From assembly GCA_023426435.1 (NCBI GenBank), contig JAFAAS010000018.1, positions 1 to 64,000 on the forward strand: 64,000 nucleotides of DNA. Reading direction: 5' to 3'. Position 1 is the first letter of the stretch; the number at the start of each line of letters is the position of its first letter. Both the position numbers and the translations under genes were made by a program. Positions 1-5,922 of the stretch are shown here, piece after piece. The notes below the pieces were generated by a model that had not been told where the DNA came from, did not search any database, and saw only the letters and a list, made by a program, of their open reading frames with translations. The stretch comes from Verrucomicrobiota bacterium (GTDB lineage: Bacteria; Verrucomicrobiota; Verrucomicrobiia; Opitutales; Opitutaceae).

Positions 1-60
1 CGGCACCCCCGGCACCCGCGGCTACCCGCGAGCCCCCCCCCGCAAAACGCATTTCGAGCC
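1..60. repeat. GC-rich degenerate CGGCACC-type repeat tract
   Basis: Repeated CGGCACCC and CCCGCG units make up this tract. Related tracts with CCGGCACC, CCGGCAGCC or CGGCACCCC recur at gene junctions of the element (about 780-812, 1670-1725, 3990-4045) and inside a coding linker (6060-6190). Confidence 0.5.
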
Positions 61-65
61 GGCGG

Positions 66-71
66 TGTTAT
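66..71 (+). promoter_or_regulatory. TGTTAT box (putative -10) before the first small gene
   Basis: TGTTAT followed by C. It ends 6 nt before an in-frame GTG at 78 and 48 nt before the ATG at 120. It belongs to the series of similar boxes in this element. No TTGACA-like -35 is evident. Confidence 0.4.
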
Positions 72-119
72 CTGTGCGTGCGACGCGGAATCATCTGCGT
101 CGCGCAAAAAACAAAAGCG

Positions 120-461
120 ATGACGAACAAAAATACCTCAGCGACCACCCCCGACGCCGCGCCCGCGCCCGCGCCGCGCTTTGAAGAGTCTTACTGCTGC
201 GAGTGGAGTCAGAACAGCTACTATAAAGAGCGAACAGTGCTCGTTGCATTCTGCGAGTCTGCATATACCGGAAAGCACGTCGTCGAGCTGCGCACAGCGT
301 TCGCTGCGAACCTCGAGCTGACGCCGGATGAGCTGCGGCTGCTTGGGAAAAAGCTCGTCGAAATTGCGGATGACGCTGCTGCGCGTCGCGCGAAATTTCC
401 GCATGCGCTGCGCTCGTTTCGTCGCTACGTCGTTCAACCCGCTGCTCCCGGAAAACAATGA
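120..461 (+). CDS. Hypothetical protein, 113 aa
   Basis: I do not recognise this family. The N-terminus is Thr/Ala/Pro rich (MTNKNTSATTPDAAPAPAP) and is followed by a folded-looking part with a central segment VVELRTAFAANLELTPDELR and an Arg-rich tail. The Ala-Pro lead resembles that of other proteins of this element (5923 and 6857 genes). The ATG at 120 is chosen because its Thr/Asn/Ser-rich start resembles those neighbours; an in-frame GTG at 78, just after a TGTTAT box, would add 14 residues and is a real alternative. The stop overlaps the next start as ATGA (458-461), so the two genes are probably translationally coupled. Confidence 0.6.
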   Translation: MTNKNTSATTPDAAPAPAPRFEESYCCEWSQNSYYKERTVLVAFCESAYTGKHVVELRTAFAANLELTPDELRLLGKKLVEIADDAAARRAKFPHALRSFRRYVVQPAAPGKQ

Positions 462-772
462 GCGCGACACCAATTCACCACCTCTTCGACGCTCGCGCCC
501 GCGCTCGCGAAGGGGCGATCGGCACGCTGCTACCATACGATTTGCAGCAACAATTAGCTCGTCTCCGCGCGACCGGCATCCGCCGCGGCCGCCGGGTTTT
601 CAGCGTGTTCAGCGTGATGCCCGGGCTCTATCGTCGCGCCGGTGTCGTCGTTGCTGACGACGGGCAGATGCGGCTCATCCCCGGCTTCAAATGGTCCCCG
701 TCCGACCACGGCACCGTCATCGCCGCGCCCTTCACGCACCTCGCGCTCTGCATGCGCAACGGCCTCGTCTAA
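458..772 (+). CDS. Hypothetical protein, 104 aa
   Basis: Family unknown. Its ATG overlaps the stop of the preceding gene (ATGA), and a strong stem-loop lies 32 nt after its stop, so the two form a compact transcription unit. The protein is basic in its first half (DARARAREG, RRGRRVF) and has a hydrophobic, beta-rich second half with VVVADDGQMRLIPGFKW. No signal peptide or membrane segment is visible. It may be a small element-specific protein; nothing in the sequence gives a function. Confidence 0.6.
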   Translation: MSATPIHHLFDARARAREGAIGTLLPYDLQQQLARLRATGIRRGRRVFSVFSVMPGLYRRAGVVVADDGQMRLIPGFKWSPSDHGTVIAAPFTHLALCMRNGLV

Positions 773-803
773 GCCCGCCGGCAGCCGGAAACTCGGCACC
801 CCC

Positions 804-838
804 GAAGCCCGGAAGCCTCGCGCTCCCGGGCTTCTTCG
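804..838 (+). terminator. Rho-independent-like terminator after the 120-772 gene pair
   Basis: A perfect 9-bp stem, GAAGCCCGG (804-812) and CCGGGCTTC (826-834), is followed by TTCG. The T run is short but the stem is strong and well placed downstream of the stop at 772. Confidence 0.6.
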
Positions 839-871
839 TGTCCGCAGCACACTCAATTCACGCGATCTCGG

Positions 872-877
872 CGTTAT
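872..877 (+). promoter_or_regulatory. CGTTAT box 11 nt before an ATG
   Basis: CGTTAT followed by C, ending 11 nt before the ATG at 889. The spacing is identical to that at 4178 and 5906. Confidence 0.35.
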
Positions 878-888
878 CTTTTCGTCGA

Positions 889-1107
889 ATGAAACACCCG
901 TTGGACCCCTCGCAACGCCTCGGTTTTTGCACGCACGCCGGCTCGCTAATGCAGCAAATCCTGCGCGCCCAACGCTTCGCTCCCGCCCGCGCTGAGCAGC
1001 GGAAACCGGCAGCCGAAGGGCCACGGAAACCGGCGTCCGAGGCCTCCGCGGAGACCCCGGCGGGAGCACCCCCTTGCGCGGATTTTGCGCGTTCATTGTT
1101 ACCGTAA
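889..1107 (+). CDS. Possible small protein, 72 aa (weak)
   Basis: The only support is position: the ATG lies 11 nt after a CGTTAT box, and the stop TAA (1105-1107) lies two bases before the ATG of the next gene. The first half (MKHPLDPSQRLGFCTHAGSL) looks plausible; the second half is low-complexity Pro/Ala/Glu read from a GC-rich repeat tract. It may not be translated. Confidence 0.3.
   Translation: MKHPLDPSQRLGFCTHAGSLMQQILRAQRFAPARAEQRKPAAEGPRKPASEASAETPAGAPPCADFARSLLP
1097..1102 (+). promoter_or_regulatory. TGTTAC box before the 1110 gene
   Basis: TGTTAC ends 7 nt before the ATG at 1110. No Shine-Dalgarno sequence lies between them. Confidence 0.35.
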
Positions 1108-1109
1108 GT

Positions 1110-1595
1110 ATGCCTGAAAAGCGCTGCAAAAACCCGAACGTAAACGTGCTCGAATGCCCGATTCCGATCGATCGCGACATGCCCCCGGCTCGCATGCAAT
1201 ACACGCTCCGCGACGGGCGAAACGTGTATGTCACGCGCCAGCAAAACTGCGGCGCAACGGTGAATGTCGCAGGTCTAATCCGAGCTTGGAGCGCGGGCGG
1301 CGACACTGGTTTTTTTGCTGATGCGAGCGACGTTTTGAGCGCGATTCACCGCCTCGGGGCGGTGCCGGCGAACGTCGATTCCGCGCTCAGGACATACACG
1401 ATTTCGGAGGGAGAATGGCTGCTAGCGCGGGTGCGCGCCAGCGACTTTTCCGAAGCGCTCGAGGCTACGATCGAGCTCAGCGATCGCGGCGAACTCGACG
1501 GCGCGAGATGGGTAACAGTCGCTGACTGGACTGGTGTTTCTCAGTCGATTTTCCTGTCTCGCGACGACGATGAAACCGGCGCCAGCGGCGAATAA
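1110..1595 (+). CDS. Hypothetical protein, 161 aa
   Basis: Family unknown. The protein starts with a Cys-containing segment (MPEKRCKNPNVNVLECPIP) followed by a mixed alpha/beta sequence and ends in an acidic tail (LSRDDDETGASGE). There is no signal peptide or membrane segment. The ATG at 1110 is preferred over upstream alternatives because it lies just after a TGTTAC box, as at other genes of the element, and immediately follows the preceding frame's stop. Downstream there is no further gene for about 500 bp. Composition and codon use look coding throughout. Confidence 0.6.
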   Translation: MPEKRCKNPNVNVLECPIPIDRDMPPARMQYTLRDGRNVYVTRQQNCGATVNVAGLIRAWSAGGDTGFFADASDVLSAIHRLGAVPANVDSALRTYTISEGEWLLARVRASDFSEALEATIELSDRGELDGARWVTVADWTGVSQSIFLSRDDDETGASGE

Positions 1596-2104
1596 ATCGC
1601 GGCGAAATTCGAGTCCGAACGCCCGCCTGGGCTCACAAAAACCCTCTGAAATCCGCCCGCTTCCCGGCCACCTCCGGCACCCGCGGAAGCCCGGAATCCG
1701 GCACCCCAGCGGCCCGGTTTTGCGCGCGGTTTTTGACCGAATTTTGGGTGCCGGTGCGGGCGATTTTTGGCGAAGTTTTCGACGCGATTTTCGAGTGGGC
1801 GGGGTGTGCGCGACGCGATTTTGCTGCGAATGCAGCAGGATAGTGATCCAAAAACCTGGCGAAAATCCTTAAGTCGGGCGTTTATGTAATTCCGTGGCCC
1901 GGTGCGCGCAGATTGTGCGCTTAAGTCGCGCGTTTATGTCGGTTCGTGGCCCAAAAATCCGCAGGCGGGACGCGGAGCAGCGTAAACGACGGATTTAGCG
2001 AGCGATTTTCCGCGCTCAATCGTGCGCAAAACGCGCGATTTTTTCTTAAGTCGGGCGTTTATGTCGAAGCGTGGCCCACCCGCGGAAAACTCGGGTGTGA
2101 CTTG
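1596..2104. other. Non-coding zone with direct repeats
   Basis: No convincing gene. The open frames here translate to low-complexity or Arg-rich noise. The zone contains a GC-rich CGGCACC-type tract (about 1670-1725), TTTTT-rich patches near 1735-1800 and 2030-2046, and three 33-bp direct repeats (1868-2077). It is the best candidate in the element for a cis-acting site such as an origin, transfer or packaging site, or a regulatory hub. Confidence 0.6.
1868..2077. repeat. Three 33-bp direct repeats (iteron-like)
   Basis: Copies lie at 1868-1900, 1920-1952 and 2045-2077. Each starts with CTTAAGTCGGGCGTTTATGT (copy 2 has C for one G), then five variable bases, then CGTGGCCC. The starts are 52 and 125 bp apart. 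The conserved 20-bp and 8-bp blocks around a variable core look like a protein-binding site rather than coding sequence. Confidence 0.85.
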
Positions 2105-2341
2105 TCACCAACGAAGACGCGCGAAAAACGAAATGAAAAGGTCGTTCAGGCCGCCCAAAATCGGGCTGTTGAGACACGAATACCAGAACCACAGGCCGAA
2201 CAAAAAAGCGTTGCAGACGACACGCGTCGCGAGCGGGTGCCGAGCGCGCAACGTGATTAGAAAGCAGCGTCGATCTCGGCGGCGAATGAGCGCGAGAGTC
2301 GCTGCGCGATTGCGGTCGAGATATGCGTCCGTGGGATGCAT
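2105..2341 (-). CDS. Small membrane protein, 78 aa
   Basis: Family unknown. The protein has a basic N-terminal half (DRNRAATLALIRRRDRR) and one clear hydrophobic segment at about residues 45-65 containing FLFGLWFWYSCL, followed by a short amphipathic tail. It is predicted to be a single-pass inner-membrane protein. The start at 2341 is chosen because a GCTTAT box (2354-2359, minus) lies 12 nt upstream with no Shine-Dalgarno, matching the element's pattern; the open frame extends upstream to 2479 through the AbrB-like gene in another frame. It lies 22 bp downstream of that regulator and may be co-transcribed with it. Confidence 0.5.
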   Translation of the reverse strand: MHPTDAYLDRNRAATLALIRRRDRRCFLITLRARHPLATRVVCNAFLFGLWFWYSCLNSPILGGLNDLFISFFARLRW

Positions 2342-2363
2342 CACGGGTGATAGATAAGCGCAG

Positions 2364-2567
2364 TCACGCGCAGTTTTTGCGGGCGCAGGGAAGCCGCTTT
2401 CGACCGCGGTAAAACGTGAGCGACAACGAACCGTCGCGACGTTCACGCCAGCGCGCACGATCACCAGCGCGGAGCCCAAAAGCGCTCACGATCGACCGCG
2501 GAAGTCGGAGGCAAAGATCGCCGTTCGCGTCCTCAAAAAGTCTCACCGTTTTCACTCTATTCGTCAT
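2364..2567 (-). CDS. SpoVT/AbrB-like DNA-binding protein, 67 aa
   Basis: The sequence KTVRLFEDANGDLCLRLPRS followed by IVSAFGLRAGDRARW reads as a swapped-hairpin AbrB/MazE-type domain: a beta strand, the turn GDLCLRLP, a helix starting at R-S-I-V, then the LRAGDRxRW strand. Proteins of this size and fold are transcription factors or MazE-like antitoxins. No adjacent MazF/PIN toxin is present; its neighbours are a small membrane protein downstream and a divergent metallophosphoesterase operon. The 112-bp divergent region carries GACTGCAG repeats that could be its operator. Acting as repressor of the element is inference. Confidence 0.75.
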   Translation of the reverse strand: MTNRVKTVRLFEDANGDLCLRLPRSIVSAFGLRAGDRARWRERRDGSLSLTFYRGRKRLPCARKNCA

Positions 2568-2600
2568 CAGGCTCTAGCGATCGCACGACGCGTTGCAAGC

Positions 2601-2655
2601 GACTACAGCGTTGTGTCTTGTGTTGCATCCGAGCGACTGCAGACGATGACTGCAG
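2601..2655. promoter_or_regulatory. Repeated GACTRCAG motifs in a divergent promoter region
   Basis: GACTACAG (2601-2608), GACTGCAG (2635-2642) and GACTGCAG (2648-2655) lie in the same orientation between the AbrB-like gene (minus, start 2567) and the metallophosphoesterase gene (plus, start 2680). They are candidate binding sites for the AbrB-like protein or the DUF2384 proteins. Confidence 0.45.
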
Positions 2656-2679
2656 CCCTCGGTCGAAACCTCGCAAACC

Positions 2680-3444
2680 ATGCCCGAACGAACGCTCATT
2701 TTTGCGGATTTGCACGAGCCAGACGATAACGTGATAGGGCGAATTGAGGCGGTTATCGCTGACGACAAACCGGATCGCGTGGTGTTTTTAGGCGATTATT
2801 TCGATCGCTTTGACGACGAGAGCGTGGAGGGCATTCGGCGCACTGCGGAATGGCTTCGCGAGAGCCTCTGCGACCCGCGTCGAACGCATCTTTTCGGTAA
2901 TCACGATCTGCCGTATTTCTTTCGTTCAGATGCTGCGTCGTGCCCCGGTTGGAGCGTTGAAAAACAATCTGAGTTTGATCGAATTTTGGGCGCTGAATTC
3001 GCGCCGCAATTCGCGTTTTTCGCGATGATCGACGGGTGGCTTCTCACGCACGCGGGACTAGCAGCAAAGTGGGTTCCAGAGGTAGTAAGGGACAGCTCTC
3101 ATCATGTCGGGAAATGGTTGGATAAAGAGTCTGCAAACGCGCGTATGTCATATTTTTTTGGAGCTGGCCATTGGTTTTCCGCGCGCGGCGTCGAGCGCGG
3201 TGGATATTGCGACGCAGGCGGGATTTTGTGGTGTGATTTCTGCGAGAAAAAATGGGCGGGAAGGCAGATCTTCGGGCACACGCCCGGGCACGTTCCGCGA
3301 GCGGTCGGCGCGTCGATTTGCCTCGACACGAATATCGGCGGGAAGGCGGATTGGTATGCGCTAATCGAGGGCGGCGAATTGGTGGCTAAACACCTTTGGA
3401 ACGCGTCGACTCCAGCCCAGGTTTTTGATCCGATCTCGACGTGA
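2680..3444 (+). CDS. Calcineurin-like metallophosphoesterase, 254 aa
   Basis: All signature blocks of the family are visible: D10-x-H12 (FADLHEP), GD at 38-39 followed by YFDR, GNHD at 73-76, the histidine of LLTHAG (H124) and the C-terminal FGHTPGH (199-204). These residues bind the two catalytic metals. Family members hydrolyse phosphomono- or diesters, including nucleotides and phosphoproteins; the substrate here is unknown. There is no signal peptide, so it is cytoplasmic. The stop overlaps the next start as GTGA (3441-3444), so it is translationally coupled to two DUF2384-like proteins. That partnership suggests a toxin/antitoxin-like or defence role, as inference only. Confidence 0.85.
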   Translation: MPERTLIFADLHEPDDNVIGRIEAVIADDKPDRVVFLGDYFDRFDDESVEGIRRTAEWLRESLCDPRRTHLFGNHDLPYFFRSDAASCPGWSVEKQSEFDRILGAEFAPQFAFFAMIDGWLLTHAGLAAKWVPEVVRDSSHHVGKWLDKESANARMSYFFGAGHWFSARGVERGGYCDAGGILWCDFCEKKWAGRQIFGHTPGHVPRAVGASICLDTNIGGKADWYALIEGGELVAKHLWNASTPAQVFDPIST

Positions 3445-3788
3445 AACTGTCGCTCGAAACAGCGAAATCGATAGCTGACGCAGCAGACCTGCGGAGCGCC
3501 GATGGATCGTTTTCTGAGACGAAGATTGCCACGCTCTTCGGAGTCGAGATCTCGGCATTGAAGGGCTGGCACAGGGAAGCTGCATCCTTTCACGACACCT
3601 TGAAAGCGCTCGCCGGGATTGCGGTTTGGCGCATCGCCACCGGCGGAGACGCAGAGATGTTCAGATTATGGCTGCGCACCCCCCATTGTATGTTAGAGAA
3701 CAAATCGCCGGGATATTGGATCGAGCGCGGCCGCGCTGCGGTGATCGCGGACTTCGTCGCAGACGCTCTCGGCGGCAGCCCGAGCTGA
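3441..3788 (+). CDS. MbcA/ParS/Xre-type (DUF2384-like) protein, 115 aa
   Basis: Residues about 73-112 (FRLWLRTPHCMLENKSPGYW then IERGRAAVIADFVADAL) match the DUF2384 pattern: a helix with WLxTP, a hydrophobic LxxxSPxxW turn and a final helix. In MbcA/Xre antitoxins this domain binds the partner toxin, usually a RES-domain protein. The N-terminal half contains TKIATLFGVEISALKGWHRE, which can form a helix-turn-helix. The GTG start at 3441 overlaps the metallophosphoesterase stop. No RES toxin is nearby, so the metallophosphoesterase is the only visible candidate partner. Confidence 0.65.
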   Translation: MKLSLETAKSIADAADLRSADGSFSETKIATLFGVEISALKGWHREAASFHDTLKALAGIAVWRIATGGDAEMFRLWLRTPHCMLENKSPGYWIERGRAAVIADFVADALGGSPS

Positions 3789-3796
3789 CTCGCAAA

Positions 3797-3991
3797 ATGA
3801 ACGACTCACTCGAAGAAATCCGCAAATTGCTGCGCGAAGTTTTCACGACGCCGGCAGCAGTCGAAACTTGGCTCGACACCCCCGACCGCCGCTTCGCTGG
3901 TCGCACGCCGCGCGAAGAACTCTCGACGCCGGGCGGCGCTGCACGCGTGCGCGCGCTCGTGCTAGCCGCGATACACGGCATCCCGCCGTAA
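3797..3991 (+). CDS. Second DUF2384-like protein, 64 aa
   Basis: The 64 residues are almost entirely one domain of the same type as the preceding protein: FTTPAAVETWLDTPDRRFAG then RTPREELSTPGGAARVRALV. The WLxTPxxxFxGxTPxExL pattern is closer to classic ParS/MbcA C-terminal domains than its neighbour. It lacks a DNA-binding part. It starts 8 bp after the stop of the first DUF2384-like gene, so the two and the metallophosphoesterase probably form one operon. It may be a stand-alone interaction domain or a decoy. Confidence 0.65.
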   Translation: MNDSLEEIRKLLREVFTTPAAVETWLDTPDRRFAGRTPREELSTPGGAARVRALVLAAIHGIPP

Positions 3992-4074
3992 CGCCCGGCA
4001 CCTCCGGCAGCCCGCCTCCCCTCGGCACCCCCGCACCCCGGCGTCCACAGCGCCCGCGGCGGCATCGCTCATCG

Positions 4075-4101
4075 CGCTTTTTAGCGTCACGCTTTTTAGC
4101 G
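4075..4101 (+). terminator. Tandem T-loop hairpins
   Basis: Two copies of CGCTTTTTAGCG (4075-4086 and 4090-4101), 15 bp apart, each able to fold as a CGCT/AGCG stem with a TTTT loop. They follow the 2680-3991 operon and may end it; the stems are short. Confidence 0.35.
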
Positions 4102-4114
4102 TCGCCCTTGTCCT

Positions 4115-4142
4115 GCGCGCGCGAGCGCGAGCGCGAGCGCGG
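4115..4142. repeat. Simple GCGCGA repeat
   Basis: About four units of GCGCGA in a row, in the gap upstream of the HNH-like gene. Confidence 0.7.
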
Positions 4143-4177
4143 AGGGAGGGGGGCTCAGAGGCGGAATCGCGACGCGT

Positions 4178-4183
4178 TGTTAT
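4178..4183 (+). promoter_or_regulatory. TGTTAT box 11 nt before the HNH-like gene
   Basis: TGTTAT followed by C, ending 11 nt before the ATG at 4195. There is no Shine-Dalgarno. As a -10 element it would put the transcript start at or within a few bases of the ATG. Confidence 0.5.
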
Positions 4184-4194
4184 CGACGTGTGCT

Positions 4195-5319
4195 ATGAAT
4201 ACTACTCAGCACGCGCAACAACACATCGTCGATCCAGCTCTCATTCCCGAAGAAGACAAAATCCCGCTCGGGCCCGTCGAGCACGGCGAGCTTAGTCACG
4301 GAGACTGGAATGCTGGCGGGACAAAACGTTTTTGGGGCATGCGAAAGGGACGCCCGTATTTTGTTACGACTGAGAAATTTGCGGAATTAACCGCGCGCAA
4401 AAACGAAGACGAAGCGCGTCGTCGCGAAGAGCTTAAGGGCACGCTTCGTGGCGAGGCGCTGACTATGTTGTATCAAGCGCGTTCGCGCAGTCGCGACGAA
4501 GAGAACGGTATCTGCACGCTGACTGTAGAAGATATCGAACGCAAAATCATCGAGACGTGCGGCATTTGCCCGATCTTAAAGATTGCTTTTCAGAAACATA
4601 CGAAATTCGCGATGTCGATCGATCGTGTGATCCCTGAATTGAAATATATCGCAGGGAACATTCGCATTATTGCCTTGATTTGCAACGAGTTGAAGGGCGC
4701 TGGAACGGACCCTGAGGTGCTCCGGAAACTTGGGCGATGGAAACTGTTTCTGGAAGCGCAGAACGCTGCTGATGCTGTGCAAGACGACGAGTCGTTTTTC
4801 GCGGCAAAAGTGAGCGATCACGTCGATGCGATCGCCGGCTTGCGGAGCGGAAAACCGCTCGTGCAATCGACGCACAAACCGAACCGTCGGTTCGGGCCGG
4901 AAGCATATGCTAAACGTTTGCTCGATAGCGCGTTGAAAAAGTTCAGCGCCGCGCCGAGCGGCGATGCGCTCACGATCGCCGACGTTCTCGATCTGCTCGC
5001 GCGCGCGGGCGGCCGCTGCCCTGTGACCGGCGTCCGGTTCGCTCGATCGAACGGCGTCGCTGGCACTGATCCGCGCGACCGCGCGGTTTTGCATGTTATC
5101 GTTGCATCCCGCGGTCTCGTTCGCGGCAACGTGCGCATCGTGAGCATTCGCGCATCTGAATACGCGCACAACGTGCTCACGTCTGCGCAAATTTTTGCGA
5201 CAGCGGATTACATCGCGAGCAATCAGATCGAAGTGCGCGAGCATTACACGCAGCTCGCGCAGCAGAAGCCTGCTGCGGTCGAACAACCCGCAGCGGCGAC
5301 GACGGAGGTCGCGCTATGA
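4195..5319 (+). CDS. HNH-like endonuclease-fold protein with a duplicated domain, 374 aa
   Basis: Residues 121-167 contain CGIC (C122, C125), then MSIDRV (140-145), a GYxxGN-like YIAGNIR (151-157) and ICNELK (162-167), matching the SxDRI...GN...N..K pattern of phage HNH/endonuclease VII-like proteins. A second, degenerate copy lies near residues 290-345: GGRCPVTGVRF, then DRAVLHV and LVRGNVRIVSI; it lacks the paired cysteines. The ATG at 4195 is chosen over an upstream open frame because a TGTTAT box lies 11 nt before it and the upstream part is repeat-derived. The stop overlaps the ERCC4 nuclease start (ATGA), so the two probably act together in element replication, recombination or packaging. 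Confidence 0.65.
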   Translation: MNTTQHAQQHIVDPALIPEEDKIPLGPVEHGELSHGDWNAGGTKRFWGMRKGRPYFVTTEKFAELTARKNEDEARRREELKGTLRGEALTMLYQARSRSRDEENGICTLTVEDIERKIIETCGICPILKIAFQKHTKFAMSIDRVIPELKYIAGNIRIIALICNELKGAGTDPEVLRKLGRWKLFLEAQNAADAVQDDESFFAAKVSDHVDAIAGLRSGKPLVQSTHKPNRRFGPEAYAKRLLDSALKKFSAAPSGDALTIADVLDLLARAGGRCPVTGVRFARSNGVAGTDPRDRAVLHVIVASRGLVRGNVRIVSIRASEYAHNVLTSAQIFATADYIASNQIEVREHYTQLAQQKPAAVEQPAAATTEVAL

Positions 5320-5921
5320 GCTCCGATTTCGCGCCGCTCTCGCTGCTCAAGCACGCGTCTGAATGTCGCTCGTTTTTGCCTACGATCGTCGTCGATTCTC
5401 GCGAGCAAACGCCGCTCATTTTTTCACGCCTCGCTGCGCGATACCTGCGCGGCGAAGAGGGCGAAGGGCTCACGAGCGGAGACTACTCAATTTCCGGACT
5501 CGAAGATCAGTTCGCAATCGAACGCAAATCTGTCGCTGATCTCGTCGCGTCTGTCACCCGCGAACGCGACCGCTTCTCCCGCGAACTGCATCGACTTCGC
5601 GGCTACCGTTTCGCGCGCGTTGTCGTCACGGGAACTCGTGCGCAAATCGCAGCAGGGGAATATCGTTCGCGCGCAAATCCAGTCGCAGTGTTGCACAGCA
5701 TTTCAGCCCTCGAGGCGCGCTACGGTATCCCGTTCGTGTTCGCCGGCGACGAGCATCGCGCCGCCGGCGCGATCGAGGGATGGGCTTACTGGTTCGCTCG
5801 CGCGATCGTCGACGAGACGAACGACTTGATCCGCGGCATCCGCGCAACCGCCGCCGCCCCGGCCCCCTCCGAGCCCCCCGCGCCCGGGGCGGCGAACGGC
5901 GCTAGTGTTATTGCTGCGTGA
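5316..5921 (+). CDS. ERCC4-fold (XPF/Mus81-type) nuclease, 201 aa
   Basis: The XPF-family nuclease motif GDx(n)ERKx3D is complete: G55-D56, E69-R70-K71 and D75, preceded by VVDSREQTP (25-33). This metal-dependent core cuts branched or flap DNA. The protein ends in a low-complexity Ala/Pro tail (about 176-201) and lacks the helicase and (HhH)2 domains of cellular XPF, as usual for phage and mobile-element versions. The ATG overlaps the stop of the HNH-like gene. Two coupled nucleases suggest a recombination or replication-intermediate processing module. Confidence 0.85.
   Translation: MSSDFAPLSLLKHASECRSFLPTIVVDSREQTPLIFSRLAARYLRGEEGEGLTSGDYSISGLEDQFAIERKSVADLVASVTRERDRFSRELHRLRGYRFARVVVTGTRAQIAAGEYRSRANPVAVLHSISALEARYGIPFVFAGDEHRAAGAIEGWAYWFARAIVDETNDLIRGIRATAAAPAPSEPPAPGAANGASVIAA
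5906..5911 (+). promoter_or_regulatory. TGTTAT box 11 nt before the 5923 gene
   Basis: TGTTAT within GCTAGTGTTATTG, inside the 3' end of the ERCC4 gene, ending 11 nt before the ATG at 5923. No Shine-Dalgarno. Confidence 0.5.
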
Positions 5922-5922
5922 A

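Noticed and set aside
1868..2077. CRISPR array
   Set aside because: Only three repeats, with gaps of 19 and 92 bp and a variable core inside each copy; no cas gene nearby.
1534..2260. Open frames at 1534-1872 and 1946-2260
   Set aside because: Low-complexity, Pro/Arg-rich or repeat-derived translations, no box or Shine-Dalgarno, and they cross the direct repeats.
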